From JAPOVO01 sp026708165 (GTDB lineage: Bacteria > Chloroflexota > UBA11872 > VXNJ01): a stretch of 64,000 bases of DNA. Positions 26,565 to 34,881 of the stretch are shown one piece after another; position 1 is the stretch's first letter, and each line of letters opens with the position of its first letter. The notes below the pieces were generated by a model, which saw only the letters and a list, made by a program, of their open reading frames with translations, was not told where the DNA came from and did no database searches. Location of the stretch: assembly GCA_965208775.1 (NCBI GenBank), contig OZ242360.1:1178001-1242000 (forward strand), given 5' to 3'. The translations under genes and the position numbers were made by a program.

Positions 26565-26642
26565 GACTCTTATGAAAGTCACTCTTCCGCCGCCCGCCCC
26601 AATGCCGCGAATCAGGCACATCTGCCGCCAGCCCTTCTCCCT

Positions 26643-27377
26643 CTAGCTCCGCCCCGTCGCGATGCTCGATCCCCAGAAAAACGCCAGCGTAGCCACCGCC
26701 GACAGGTAAGCCACCGACCACGTGACAGGCCAGCCGCTCCCCTGCAGCACCGCCTCGTAGGCCACCGCCGCCTGCAACAGCGTCGCAATCACGAAATACC
26801 TTATGAACCGGCCATCGATCCACGCCCGCGCCAGTATCATTCCCGCCCCGATATGCGCCCCCACCACAAACAGCTCCCGCACCAGCGGCAGCGCCAGCCG
26901 GGTCGAGAGGCCCCCATCCAGGGCGGGCGTCAGGAGACCCGCCGACTCGAATAGCGCGTAGCCCAGCGCCGTCAAAATGCCCACCGTCACCGTCGCCGCT
27001 TTGTCCCGCCGCGATCCCGACGCCGCGATGATCAGCAGGATTCCGAACAGAAGCACCACTACCTGAGCGGCTTCGCCCACCACCGCCGAGTACGCCCCGG
27101 TCAGCAGCGAGTTTCCGTCAAACGGCTCCTCTCCGGCGATTTGCGTCAGCAGGTCTTGGGACGCGCTGTGCAGCTCCGGTTGAACCCAGGTCTCCACCAC
27201 CGGCGACAGCGCCGCTCCGGCAATCAGCGCGATCGCCGCCCACGGCAAATACAGCTTTAGCGGGGGACCAAGCCTCGTCCAAAACAGGCCGAAAACCACG
27301 CCGAACCCCACCGCCCCCCAGTGCGGAAGCTCGACCAGCGCCTCCAGCTCGTCCCATCGGGCGAGGATCCAGTCCAT
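26643..27377 (-). CDS. Polytopic membrane protein, possibly PrsW/YhfC-like
   Basis: A 244-residue protein with about seven hydrophobic segments after an N-terminal amphipathic stretch (MDWILARWDELEALVELP). Polar residues within membrane segments are GEAAQVVVLLF, ALFESAGLL and ELFVVGAHIGAGMIL, i.e. Glu...Glu...His. That spacing recalls the PrsW/YhfC/CPBP membrane-protease-like families, but I cannot confirm membership. There is no adjacent anti-sigma factor gene. It stands alone between repeat-rich intergenic regions. Confidence 0.65.
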   Translation of the reverse strand: MDWILARWDELEALVELPHWGAVGFGVVFGLFWTRLGPPLKLYLPWAAIALIAGAALSPVVETWVQPELHSASQDLLTQIAGEEPFDGNSLLTGAYSAVVGEAAQVVVLLFGILLIIAASGSRRDKAATVTVGILTALGYALFESAGLLTPALDGGLSTRLALPLVRELFVVGAHIGAGMILARAWIDGRFIRYFVIATLLQAAVAYEAVLQGSGWPVTWSVAYLSAVATLAFFWGSSIATGRS

Positions 27378-27782
27378 GGCACGTCGCGATCTCGGAAAAC
27401 GGTTACCAAAGCCGCGGATCGCGCTCCGAGAACCGTAATTTCAGCCTCTACGGTCGGTCCCGCCAGTTCCGAAACCCGACCAAAACCGTCATTCCCTCGA
27501 AAAGCCTGCCCCCGACCTGATCGGGGGCGGGAATCCACCCGCCACGAGCTGCGCCTGGGCGGAGACTGGTTCATGGCCCCGGGGCCGCCCGCTCCCACTG
27601 TCACGCAAGTGTCTCGTCTCGCGAGAAACGGCTAATTCCGACGCCCATCATATCGGTTGACGCTCTTCGCAAAGCGTCGATAGCATTGAAGTCGAATCCG
27701 TGCGCTCCATAAAGCGGGCGCGCGGGTTGTTCGCTAAGAGGAGTAACCCCTCCGCGAAGGATTCTCCCTCTTCGAGAACAAT
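27378..27782. other. Intergenic region with one REP-like element
   Basis: Contains one type A repeat (GTCATTCC...GGGAATCCA) at 27488-27537 with an internal CCCCCGA...TCGGGGG hairpin. The rest, up to the tRNA-Tyr gene, shows no convincing coding frame. Confidence 0.6.
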
Positions 27783-27870
27783 GGGTCGGTGGGTGAGCGG
27801 CTAATACCACCAGACTGTAAATCTGGCGCCCGGAAGGGCTACGCAGGTTCGAATCCTGCCCGGCCCACCA
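27783..27870 (+). tRNA. tRNA-Tyr (anticodon GUA)
   Basis: An 88-base class II tRNA. The acceptor stem is GGGTCGG/CCGGCCC with discriminator A and encoded CCA. The anticodon stem CCAGA/TCTGG carries loop CTGTAAA (anticodon GTA). A long variable arm follows, and the T-arm is GCAGG-TTCGAAT-CCTGC. It marks the left edge of an accessory-looking region; I found no copy of its 3' end downstream that would mark an attachment site. Confidence 0.95.
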
Positions 27871-28127
27871 TAACGCATCGAACTGCGGACTGGTTCCGGA
27901 GCCGCGCTACACGAGAGAGTGCGCTCTCGTCTTGATGTCAATTCTCGTGCCGCTTCCAGAGTTGGCAGGCTGGGTATGCAGGGCGGACGTGAAGTCGCTA
28001 TCGGCTTGGCGTGTTACTTACGCTACAACCCAACGCCCAATCGGAAAGCGCCCTGTGCTGCGACTGTATCTCCGAGACTCAACTCACCGCCGAATCCACT
28101 CTGGCTCTCGGTACACTGAGCCAGAGA

Positions 28128-29810
28128 ATGAGTAAGAGGCGGAAACGGAAGAAGAGCCGCCCACGCGGTCGTCATTCAGGTAGAACAGGCGAGGTTCGGC
28201 ATTCCATTGGAAACGACTTGACACAACCGGCAGGAGGGTCGGCATTGTCGGACAGTTCGAGGCTTGTTCCGATGTCCTGCTACTTCTATAGACCAGAAGT
28301 TGCAGTGACGACATTTCAATTGAATCTGGCCCCAGGCGGCAGCCAGCTTCGACGCAACCAACTTCCGCCAACGCCCATTTTGGTGAAGGGATGCGAGAGG
28401 CGCTTCGCGATCGAGGATTGCGGGACGATTCGGCTTTGTACGCCCAGCTACTACCGAGAGGATGGGCAGTCACTGATCTGGGACATGCAAGAGGGAGCTG
28501 TAGTCAGCAACCCGCGAGTTGAGGAGCGTTGGGACGAGACGGCGGACATAGAGGAACAGCGGCGAATCAACGCCGAGATGGCCGGCAGCGATCCGCTGGC
28601 GCAGGCAACAGTCAGGATCACCGCTACGAGCTTGAGAGTCAGGGAGAGTGAACAGTCTTCTCTAACCTACGGAGACAATTGTTTGATCTGGTGCTCGTCT
28701 ATCAAACCCCGCAACGGTAGACAGTGGTCGTTGTGGCGCGATTCGCTGGAGTCATCCTACGATCACATCTCCACTGTCTGCGATCCGCACACATTCGCTC
28801 TGGCGTTGGGGGCTATGGCTTTCCAGCAGAAGGGCCTGCTCGGTGACTCCATCTACTTCAGCAACCCCCAAACCGGATTTGTCACCCAATGTCCCAACCT
28901 TCCTGTGGTGTACGGGCCAGTGGTCTACGTCGATGACCGCTGTGCCTATATCGAAGAATCATCGAGTGACGTTGAGTTCGTCGTCCGCAGCATTTTTGCC
29001 AAGACCGACGAGCACCGGCATCAGCGCGAATATAGGTTTGCCATCCTGACGAACTTGAAACTAGAAGAGAACACTATCGATCTCGCGGTGTCTTCAGAGA
29101 TGCGGTCGTCTGTGAGGGAGCAGGACGGTACTGTGATCTCCGTTCATGAAACGCCGTCGCTGGTTTTCGGAGGGTGCTTACCATCTCCCCGAATCCGCCA
29201 GTGTTTCTCAGAACGGCCATCAACGCAGCGAAGCCCAAATGACTTTGGCCGTGTGTTCACGTCTCAGGTGAGGCTCAGTTTTCATCTTGCGGGCATCCAC
29301 CATCAGGACACCACCACAGTTCGCAGTGCGGTACATACCGTCGAGGACGTAGACTACGAGTACATTGAGCAGGCGATCGCAGCGGAGCCCACATCGCCCA
29401 GTGACGCTCGGATCGCCAAGTTCATCTTCGACGCGGGTCCGGGCAGCGTTTTCACCATCTACGATCTCCGCGGGCTGAGCGGGAAATACCGGCTTTCCAG
29501 CAATTCCGGCAAGGTCGCCCTTACGGCCAATATCCCTGAACCAAACCATGGCGACAAGCAGGTTCTCGTCAATAGCAGTGAATTCGACGGATCATCATTT
29601 CTAAGCAGCGGAACAGACCAACTGACCCTGTCTTATTTCCCGGTGAATCCCGCCACAACTGTGGAAACCGATATCTCCGACGTGGAAGACACGATCATCA
29701 CCATCACGGCCACCTCCGAAGACGGCACCGCTACTTCATCATTCGAACTCATCTTCGACAATAGCCTCGATGTCAAAGTCGCACGCACAGCGAAAGCTAT
29801 TACTAACTAG
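28128..29810 (+). CDS. Hypothetical protein, possibly DUF2971-like
   Basis: A 560-residue soluble protein with a very basic N-terminus (MSKRRKRKKSRPRGRHSGR). A central part has GTIRLCTPSYYRE, a mid-segment YGPVVYVDD and KTDEHRHQREYRFAI. That order (early RL-x-PSYY element, later K...E-YR) recalls DUF2971 proteins, but similarity is weak. The C-terminal 150 residues look like beta-rich repeats. A GTG at 28011 would add 39 residues of poor composition. It lies directly after tRNA-Tyr and before the toxin-antitoxin remnant, with less GC-biased codons than the core genes, so it is probably acquired. Function unknown. Confidence 0.65.
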   Translation: MSKRRKRKKSRPRGRHSGRTGEVRHSIGNDLTQPAGGSALSDSSRLVPMSCYFYRPEVAVTTFQLNLAPGGSQLRRNQLPPTPILVKGCERRFAIEDCGTIRLCTPSYYREDGQSLIWDMQEGAVVSNPRVEERWDETADIEEQRRINAEMAGSDPLAQATVRITATSLRVRESEQSSLTYGDNCLIWCSSIKPRNGRQWSLWRDSLESSYDHISTVCDPHTFALALGAMAFQQKGLLGDSIYFSNPQTGFVTQCPNLPVVYGPVVYVDDRCAYIEESSSDVEFVVRSIFAKTDEHRHQREYRFAILTNLKLEENTIDLAVSSEMRSSVREQDGTVISVHETPSLVFGGCLPSPRIRQCFSERPSTQRSPNDFGRVFTSQVRLSFHLAGIHHQDTTTVRSAVHTVEDVDYEYIEQAIAAEPTSPSDARIAKFIFDAGPGSVFTIYDLRGLSGKYRLSSNSGKVALTANIPEPNHGDKQVLVNSSEFDGSSFLSSGTDQLTLSYFPVNPATTVETDISDVEDTIITITATSEDGTATSSFELIFDNSLDVKVARTAKAITN

Positions 29811-29913
29811 CCGGTTTCCAAACTTCCAACATGGACAGTGCTGGCGATGTTCACGGCCTATCTTCTCCGTAGACGCCTTCGACGCTTCCGGAATCTCTCG
29901 CATATGGATCAGC

Positions 29914-29969
29914 TACACGCATACCTATCTAGCACATACGTATACAGAACCTAGAGGCCCCAACCCACC
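29914..29969 (+). promoter_or_regulatory. Duplicate of antitoxin promoter/operator
   Basis: This segment aligns with 33990-34043 upstream of the intact antitoxin, including TATCTAG, CATACGTATACAGAA, AGAGG and CCCAACCC. One operator repeat is intact (TACGTATAC, 29937-29945) and the other is degraded (CACGCATAC). Confidence 0.6.
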
Positions 29970-30047
29970 GTGAAGCAAAAGCTCACCATCACAATCAACT
30001 CGCCGACTTGCCGACCTACCCAACGCTGCTCTTCGCCGCGACGGTGA
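29970..30047 (+). pseudogene. Truncated antitoxin remnant
   Basis: From a GTG at 29970 the frame reads MKQKLTITI, the same as the intact antitoxin at 34044 (MKQKLTITV). It then diverges after nine codons and ends at a TGA at 30047. The rest of the antitoxin and the whole toxin are missing. In another frame, 29999-30085 encodes the tail of some unidentified protein (ending EVSWNRVLG) that runs into the ABC gene's end. This looks like a recombination junction near 29997. Confidence 0.55.
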
Positions 30048-30081
30048 TCGATCGAGAAGTCAGCTGGAACAGGGTGCTGGG

Positions 30082-33000
30082 CTAGCCTGCGGTCGCCCTC
30101 TGCTCCTGCATCTGCGTCGCCACAAGCTGCGCGTACAGCCCGCCGCGTTCGACGAGCTCCTCGTGCTTCCCCTGCTCGACGACCGCGCCTTCGTCGAGCA
30201 CCAGGATGCTGTCGGCGTCGCGAATCGTGGACAGCCTGTGGGCTATCACGACCGTGGTCCTGCCGGACATCAGCCGGTTGAGCGCCTGCCGGACAGTCGC
30301 CTCGCTGATCGCGTCCAGGTGCGACGTGGCTTCGTCCAGGATCAGCACCGGGGCATTCTTGAGGATGGCGCGGGCAATCGCGATCCGCTGCCGCTGACCG
30401 CCCGAAAGCTGCATTCCCCGCTCACCCACGCGGGTGTCGTAGCCGTCCGGGAACGACTCGATGAACCCGTCAGCGTTGGCCTGCTGCGCGGCCTCCTCCA
30501 CCTCCGAGTCAGTCGCGTCGTACCGACCGAGCCGGATGTTCTCGCGGATAGTGTCGTTGAACAGGTAGGTGTCCTGCGCGACGAGTGCCATCCGGCCGCG
30601 CAGATCATCGAGCAGGAGTTCCTCCAGACCGTGCCCCTGCAGGGCGATGTCGCCCCGGTCCGGGTCCCAGAAGCGCATCATCAGATAGGCGACCGTGGTC
30701 TTGCCTGCCCCTGATCGCCCCACCACAGCCACGGTCTGCCCCGACCCGATGCCAAAGGACGCGTCGACCAGCGCCTGCGGGTCGCCCTCCGAGTAAGCGA
30801 AGGCCACGTCGTCGAAGTCGATTGACGGCGTGCCGGACGCTGCCTCGTCGGCCAGGCGCGCCACGCCGGGGCCGTCCCGCACCGGCACCGCTTCGTCGTG
30901 GACTGCGAGGATGCGACGGGACGCGGCCAGCGTCTCCATCATCTGCTTCATGGTGCGGGCCAGCTCGCTCACCGGGCTGAACGACGCCAGGGCCAGCACG
31001 CTGACCAGCGGCAGCTCCGTCCGGGCTATCTGTCCGTCGAGCACCAGCCAGACTCCCGTTGCCAGCACCGCCAGCCCGCCGAGTCCCATCATTGCCTCCA
31101 TGAAGCCTATCTGGGAAGCCTGCGACTTCTGGAATCGGACCCGGTGGCCGGCATAGTTCCAGCCGTTCTCCGACAGCTCACGGTTTCGGTCGGGCCCGCG
31201 ACCGAACGCGACGATCTCCCGCATGCCCTGGATGCTGTCGACCATGTAGGCGTGGATCTCCCCCAGGCGGCTGCGGATCTCGGTTCCCAGCCGCTCGATA
31301 CGGGCGTTGGCGAAGAACGGGCTGATGGCCACCGCCACGAGGAACGGGGCGAGCACCACGGCGATGGGCCACGATACGACGGCCAACCAGGCCAGCAGGC
31401 CGCCCGGTATCAGGACCGCCACGATCATCGGAGACACGGCATGCGCGAAGAAGAACTCGACCGTCTCCACGTCGCCTCCGACGACGCTGACGAAGTCGCC
31501 GGAGCGACGCCGGACCATGTAGGCCGGCGCGAGCGGCTCCAGCTTTTCGTAGAGGTCCACCCGCATCCTCGCTAGCAGTCTGAACGCCATGTCGTGCGCC
31601 TGCCACGACTCCAGGTAGAACAACAGCGCCGAAAGCGGCGCGAAGACGCACACGAGAGCGAGGAATGTCGTCAGGGATTCGCCGCGGAACACCGCCCCCA
31701 CCAGGAGTGCGCTGAACGCTCCCAGGAGGATGACGGAGCCATGATGGAACAACCCCAAAGTGACGGTGCCCAGGAACTGGTATTTGACCGGCCCGACTAA
31801 CCCGACCAGCCTGACCCAGACGTTCAGGGAGCGGATGTTGACCCGCTCTCCGTCGTCCTGGGAAGGCGAAGCCGCGTCATCCTGATGGCCGTTGGACTGG
31901 CGCAGATCGGAGACGTCTTCGGCGGAGACTTTGGCCGGCGCCCGCTCGGGGGCGGCGACCGCGGCCAGGTCGACCATGCCCATCTCGGCCTGCTGGCGCA
32001 TGAGACCGGCATAGGTGCCGTCGGCGGCCATCAGGTCGGCGTGCGACCCGATCTCCACGGCCCGACCTTCATCCAGGACCAGGATGCGGTCTGCTTTGAT
32101 GACGCTGGAAAGACGGTGAGCGATGATGAGCGTCGTCCTGTTCTCCATCAGACGGTCGAGCGCCGCCTGGATAACGGATTCATTCTCCGCATCCACGCTG
32201 GAGAGCGCCTCGTCCAGCAGCAGGATTGACGTGTCCTTCAGCAGAGCACGCGCAATGGCCAGCCGCTGGCGCTGTCCGCCCGACAGCCTGACTGCTCGCT
32301 CGCCGACGACGGTGTCGTAGCCTTGCGGCAGGTCCGTAATGAACTCGTGGGCGTTAGCGGCCCGGGCGGCCTCCTCCAGCTCCTGCTGAGTCGCGTCCGG
32401 CTTCCCGAAGCGCAGGTTCTCGGCGACCGTACCGTGGAACAGGTATGTGTCTTGGGTGACTACCGATATGTTGTCTCTGAGTACGTCCAGCGGGAGGTCC
32501 CGGAGGTCATGCCCCCCAAGCTTGATTGAGCCGGACTGCGGGTCGTAGAAGCGGTACATCAGCCAGACCAGCGTCGACTTGCCGGCGCCGCTCGCGCCTA
32601 CCACGCCGAGGGTTTCGCCCTTGTGCAGTTTGAACGATACATCGTAGAGCGCGGGACGGTGGCCGCTGTCATAACCGAAGGTCACGCCCTCGAATGTGAC
32701 CTCGGGTGTGAGGTCGGGCGCAGGCTGCTTGGCGGCGGCTTCGGATTCGAGGATCGTCACCGGCTCGTCCATGATGCCGAAGAGGCTCTGCGCCGATGAG
32801 AGCACGTTCATGCCCTGGTGGTAGAGGTTGGTCAGCTCCCGCATGGGCCGGAACACTTCGACCCCGAGCATCAGTACGATCAGCAGAGGCCGCAGCTCCA
32901 TGTCGCCGTTCCCGACGCGGACAGCGCCCACGGCCAGGGCTACCGCGGCCCCGGTGGCCATGAAGAATATCGACGCGCCGCTGGTGGCGCTGTTGGCGGC

Positions 33001-33711
33001 GACCACGCCCATGGTGCTCTTGTAGAGGTGGTGAGCGCGTTGCGCCAGTGCCCTGCCGCGGCTCTTGCTCTGCCCAAACGCCTTGAGCGTCGCCAGCCCC
33101 TGGACGCTGTCCAGAAAGTCCGAACCCAGAGCGCCATAGGACCGGCGGCGCCTGTAGCTGCTGTCCCGGTTCCATCGATAGAACGAGGCGGGAACGACTA
33201 GCGCGAGGATCGCGAACAGCAGGAAGATGAGCGCAATGTATGGGTCGAGCGTCACCATGAAGGCGAAGATTGCGATGGGAGCGATGGCTGAGACGATGAT
33301 CTGCGACAGGTACTGCCCGAAGAAGGTCTCCAGCCGCTCGATGCCCTCGACGGTGGCGAGGACCACGTCGCCGGTCCGGTTCCGGTCGGCATATCCCGGG
33401 CCCAGTCGCAACACGTGCTCGTATACCCGCTCACGCAGCTTGATCTTGACGATGTTGGCGGTGTGATGGCTCACCGCGTTCTGCCAGTACTGGAAGACGC
33501 TGCGGGCGACGATGAGGGCCGCGATGACCAGCAGCGGCGCTGCGAGCGCGGTGAAGTCCGCCTGCCCGGTGATGACCCGGTAGATAACCACGCCGGATAC
33601 CGCCAGGGGAGCAACGCCTGCGCCCACGGCGATCAGGCCCAGGGCGGCGGCAAACAGGATCCGGAGTCGCACGCCGCGAGTCAATCCGAACAATCGCCAA
33701 TCGAAGTACAT
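30082..33711 (-). CDS. Fused two-module ABC exporter (TMD-NBD-TMD-NBD)
   Basis: A 1209-residue exporter carrying two complete half-transporters in one chain. Module 1 (about 1-600) has six membrane helices, a CydD-like stretch (RTGDVVLATVEGIERLETFFGQYL), Walker A GASGAGKST, LSGGQRQR and LLLDEALSSVD. Module 2 (about 660-1209) has Walker A GRSGAGKTT, LSGGQRQR and LILDEATSHLD. Both H-loops (IAHRLS) are intact. The linker (APERAPAKVSAEDVSD) is polar. AGGAG sits 8 bases before the ATG. Most bacteria encode such pairs (CydDC, heterodimeric multidrug exporters) as two genes. Substrate unknown; no cytochrome bd genes are nearby. An antitoxin-promoter duplicate lies at one side and a decayed ABC remnant at the other. 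Confidence 0.88.
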   Translation of the reverse strand: MYFDWRLFGLTRGVRLRILFAAALGLIAVGAGVAPLAVSGVVIYRVITGQADFTALAAPLLVIAALIVARSVFQYWQNAVSHHTANIVKIKLRERVYEHVLRLGPGYADRNRTGDVVLATVEGIERLETFFGQYLSQIIVSAIAPIAIFAFMVTLDPYIALIFLLFAILALVVPASFYRWNRDSSYRRRRSYGALGSDFLDSVQGLATLKAFGQSKSRGRALAQRAHHLYKSTMGVVAANSATSGASIFFMATGAAVALAVGAVRVGNGDMELRPLLIVLMLGVEVFRPMRELTNLYHQGMNVLSSAQSLFGIMDEPVTILESEAAAKQPAPDLTPEVTFEGVTFGYDSGHRPALYDVSFKLHKGETLGVVGASGAGKSTLVWLMYRFYDPQSGSIKLGGHDLRDLPLDVLRDNISVVTQDTYLFHGTVAENLRFGKPDATQQELEEAARAANAHEFITDLPQGYDTVVGERAVRLSGGQRQRLAIARALLKDTSILLLDEALSSVDAENESVIQAALDRLMENRTTLIIAHRLSSVIKADRILVLDEGRAVEIGSHADLMAADGTYAGLMRQQAEMGMVDLAAVAAPERAPAKVSAEDVSDLRQSNGHQDDAASPSQDDGERVNIRSLNVWVRLVGLVGPVKYQFLGTVTLGLFHHGSVILLGAFSALLVGAVFRGESLTTFLALVCVFAPLSALLFYLESWQAHDMAFRLLARMRVDLYEKLEPLAPAYMVRRRSGDFVSVVGGDVETVEFFFAHAVSPMIVAVLIPGGLLAWLAVVSWPIAVVLAPFLVAVAISPFFANARIERLGTEIRSRLGEIHAYMVDSIQGMREIVAFGRGPDRNRELSENGWNYAGHRVRFQKSQASQIGFMEAMMGLGGLAVLATGVWLVLDGQIARTELPLVSVLALASFSPVSELARTMKQMMETLAASRRILAVHDEAVPVRDGPGVARLADEAASGTPSIDFDDVAFAYSEGDPQALVDASFGIGSGQTVAVVGRSGAGKTTVAYLMMRFWDPDRGDIALQGHGLEELLLDDLRGRMALVAQDTYLFNDTIRENIRLGRYDATDSEVEEAAQQANADGFIESFPDGYDTRVGERGMQLSGGQRQRIAIARAILKNAPVLILDEATSHLDAISEATVRQALNRLMSGRTTVVIAHRLSTIRDADSILVLDEGAVVEQGKHEELVERGGLYAQLVATQMQEQRATAG

Positions 33712-33802
33712 CGCTCAACTCCTGCAAGCCGCGACGAGGCACTGTAGACCACAGGCGAAGCGCCCGCAATAGACCCGCTCTTGTTCCTGAGTCCGCCGCG
33801 CG

Positions 33803-33989
33803 TCAACAGGCGGGTATGTCCGGTGGTTCCTGCAACCGTCCGCCGGTGGCCTGGATCGAATCCTCCAGAGGACTGGTGCAGTCGATGGCCTCCGGGCTCT
33901 TCGCCGCAACTGGCGTGGAATCCAACAGCCTGAAGACCTCCGCCGCCCCCCAACGGCGCTAGCATCCTCTGGTATCCCTCCACGGCCGA
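33803..33989 (-). pseudogene. Frameshifted ABC-exporter remnant
   Basis: On the minus strand the frame reads AVEGYQRMLAPLG up to a run of six G (plus-strand C run 33946-33951). Removing one G continues it as AAEVFRLLDSTP and on to a TGA at 33803-33805. YQRMLAPLGAAEVFRLLDS is the typical end of an ABC-exporter membrane domain, just before the nucleotide-binding domain, which is missing. The 5' side stops where the antitoxin operator begins. It is not a copy of either module of the intact exporter. The rest of 33712-33802 shows nothing. Confidence 0.5.
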
Positions 33990-34019
33990 TACGTATACTT
34001 ATCTAGAACATACGTATAC
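33990..34019 (+). promoter_or_regulatory. Antitoxin operator with two TACGTATAC repeats
   Basis: TACGTATAC at 33990-33998 and at 34011-34019: identical, nearly palindromic, and 21 bases (two helical turns) apart, ending 24 bases before the antitoxin ATG. This is the pattern expected for an autoregulating ribbon-helix-helix antitoxin. Confidence 0.6.
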
Positions 34020-34043
34020 AGAATCCAGAGGTCCCAACCCGCC

Positions 34044-34268
34044 ATGAAGCAAAAGCTGACCATCACCGTCGACGCCGAACTGATCCCCGTCGCCAAGCGC
34101 TACGCCCGGTCCCAGGGCGTGTCGCTATCGTCGCTCGTCGAGCAGGCTCTCAGGGGACTGGCCGGAGACGGCTCCCCGTCGTTCGCCTCACGATGGCGAG
34201 GCAAGTTCCGGCCGGCGGAGCGTGACGATCCCCGCTACCGCACGCTCGCCGAGAAGTACCTGAAGTGA
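34044..34268 (+). CDS. Ribbon-helix-helix antitoxin (DUF6364-like)
   Basis: A 74-residue protein beginning MKQKLTITVDAELIPVAKRYARSQGVSLSSLVEQALRG. The N-terminal beta strand (KLTITVD) and two helices are a classic MetJ/Arc-type ribbon-helix-helix DNA-binding fold. The C-terminal tail (WRGKFRPAERDDPRYRTLAEKYLK) would bind the toxin. Its TGA overlaps the GTG of the PIN toxin (GTGA), so the pair is coupled. Two phased operator repeats lie just upstream. Confidence 0.85.
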   Translation: MKQKLTITVDAELIPVAKRYARSQGVSLSSLVEQALRGLAGDGSPSFASRWRGKFRPAERDDPRYRTLAEKYLK

Positions 34269-34672
34269 TCCTTCTCGACATCGACGTGCTCATCGACGTC
34301 GCGCTCGACAGGCGTCCGCACTCCGACCCGGCCTCGGAGCTACTCGACCGCATCGAGCACGGCGCCGAGGCCGCATTCATTGCGTGGCACTCGGTATCGA
34401 ACCTCTATTACCTGGTGGCTCCCGCGCTTGGAGGCGTGACCGCCCGCGACTTCATAGTCGAGCTGACCCGCTTCGTGGCAGTGGCTTCGACCGATACTGA
34501 AAGCATCCACTATGCCGCCGGGCTGCCGATGCCCGACTTCGAGGACGCCATGCAGGTCGCCGCCGCCCGCGCCTGCGGGGCGCGGCGCATCGTCACCCGG
34601 AACGTCGCCGACTACGAACGCTCTCCCATACCCGCCGTCGATCCCCAGCAGGCGCTGAGCGGACTGTTCTGA
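34265..34672 (+). CDS. PIN-domain toxin (VapC-like RNase)
   Basis: A 135-residue PIN-domain ribonuclease. The acidic metal-binding residues appear in ILLDIDVLIDVAL, in the middle acidic position around ASELLDRIEHG, and in the C-terminal DFEDAMQVAAARACGARRIVTRNVADY. The final strand TRN-x-x-DY is a family hallmark. GTG start at 34265 overlaps the antitoxin stop by four bases. VapC toxins cut tRNA or rRNA; the target here is not known. The pair is complete and should be functional. Confidence 0.88.
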   Translation: MILLDIDVLIDVALDRRPHSDPASELLDRIEHGAEAAFIAWHSVSNLYYLVAPALGGVTARDFIVELTRFVAVASTDTESIHYAAGLPMPDFEDAMQVAAARACGARRIVTRNVADYERSPIPAVDPQQALSGLF

Positions 34673-34842
34673 CGTTTGCTACCCGGCCTCCCTGGCCGCT
34701 TCGCCGGCCGTCTCGGCGCCGTCGGCCCCGGCTCTGCCTCAAATGTCGCAGAAATATGTCGCCGGCAATCCGGTGGACAGGCACTCTGGACAACGGCTGC
34801 CAGTAGTTGCGACACTTTTTTGAGACACTGAAGAATCCACCG

Positions 34843-34859
34843 GCAGGCGCCGCGCCTGC
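34843..34859 (+). promoter_or_regulatory. Leader hairpin upstream of solute-binding protein gene
   Basis: GCAGGCG-CCG-CGCCTGC forms a perfect 7-base stem with a 3-base loop, 11 bases before the AAGGGAG ribosome-binding site of the gene at 34882. It could stabilise the transcript or tune translation. Confidence 0.35.
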
Positions 34860-34881
34860 GACCGTGAAGAAAGGGAGCGCC

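Noticed and set aside
24600..27540. CRISPR-like arrays among the repeats
   Set aside because: Spacing is irregular and elements are palindromic intergenic repeats; no cas genes.
27783..34043. tRNA-Tyr as an integration site for a genomic island
   Set aside because: No integrase and no copy of the tRNA 3' end was found downstream, so attachment sites cannot be claimed.
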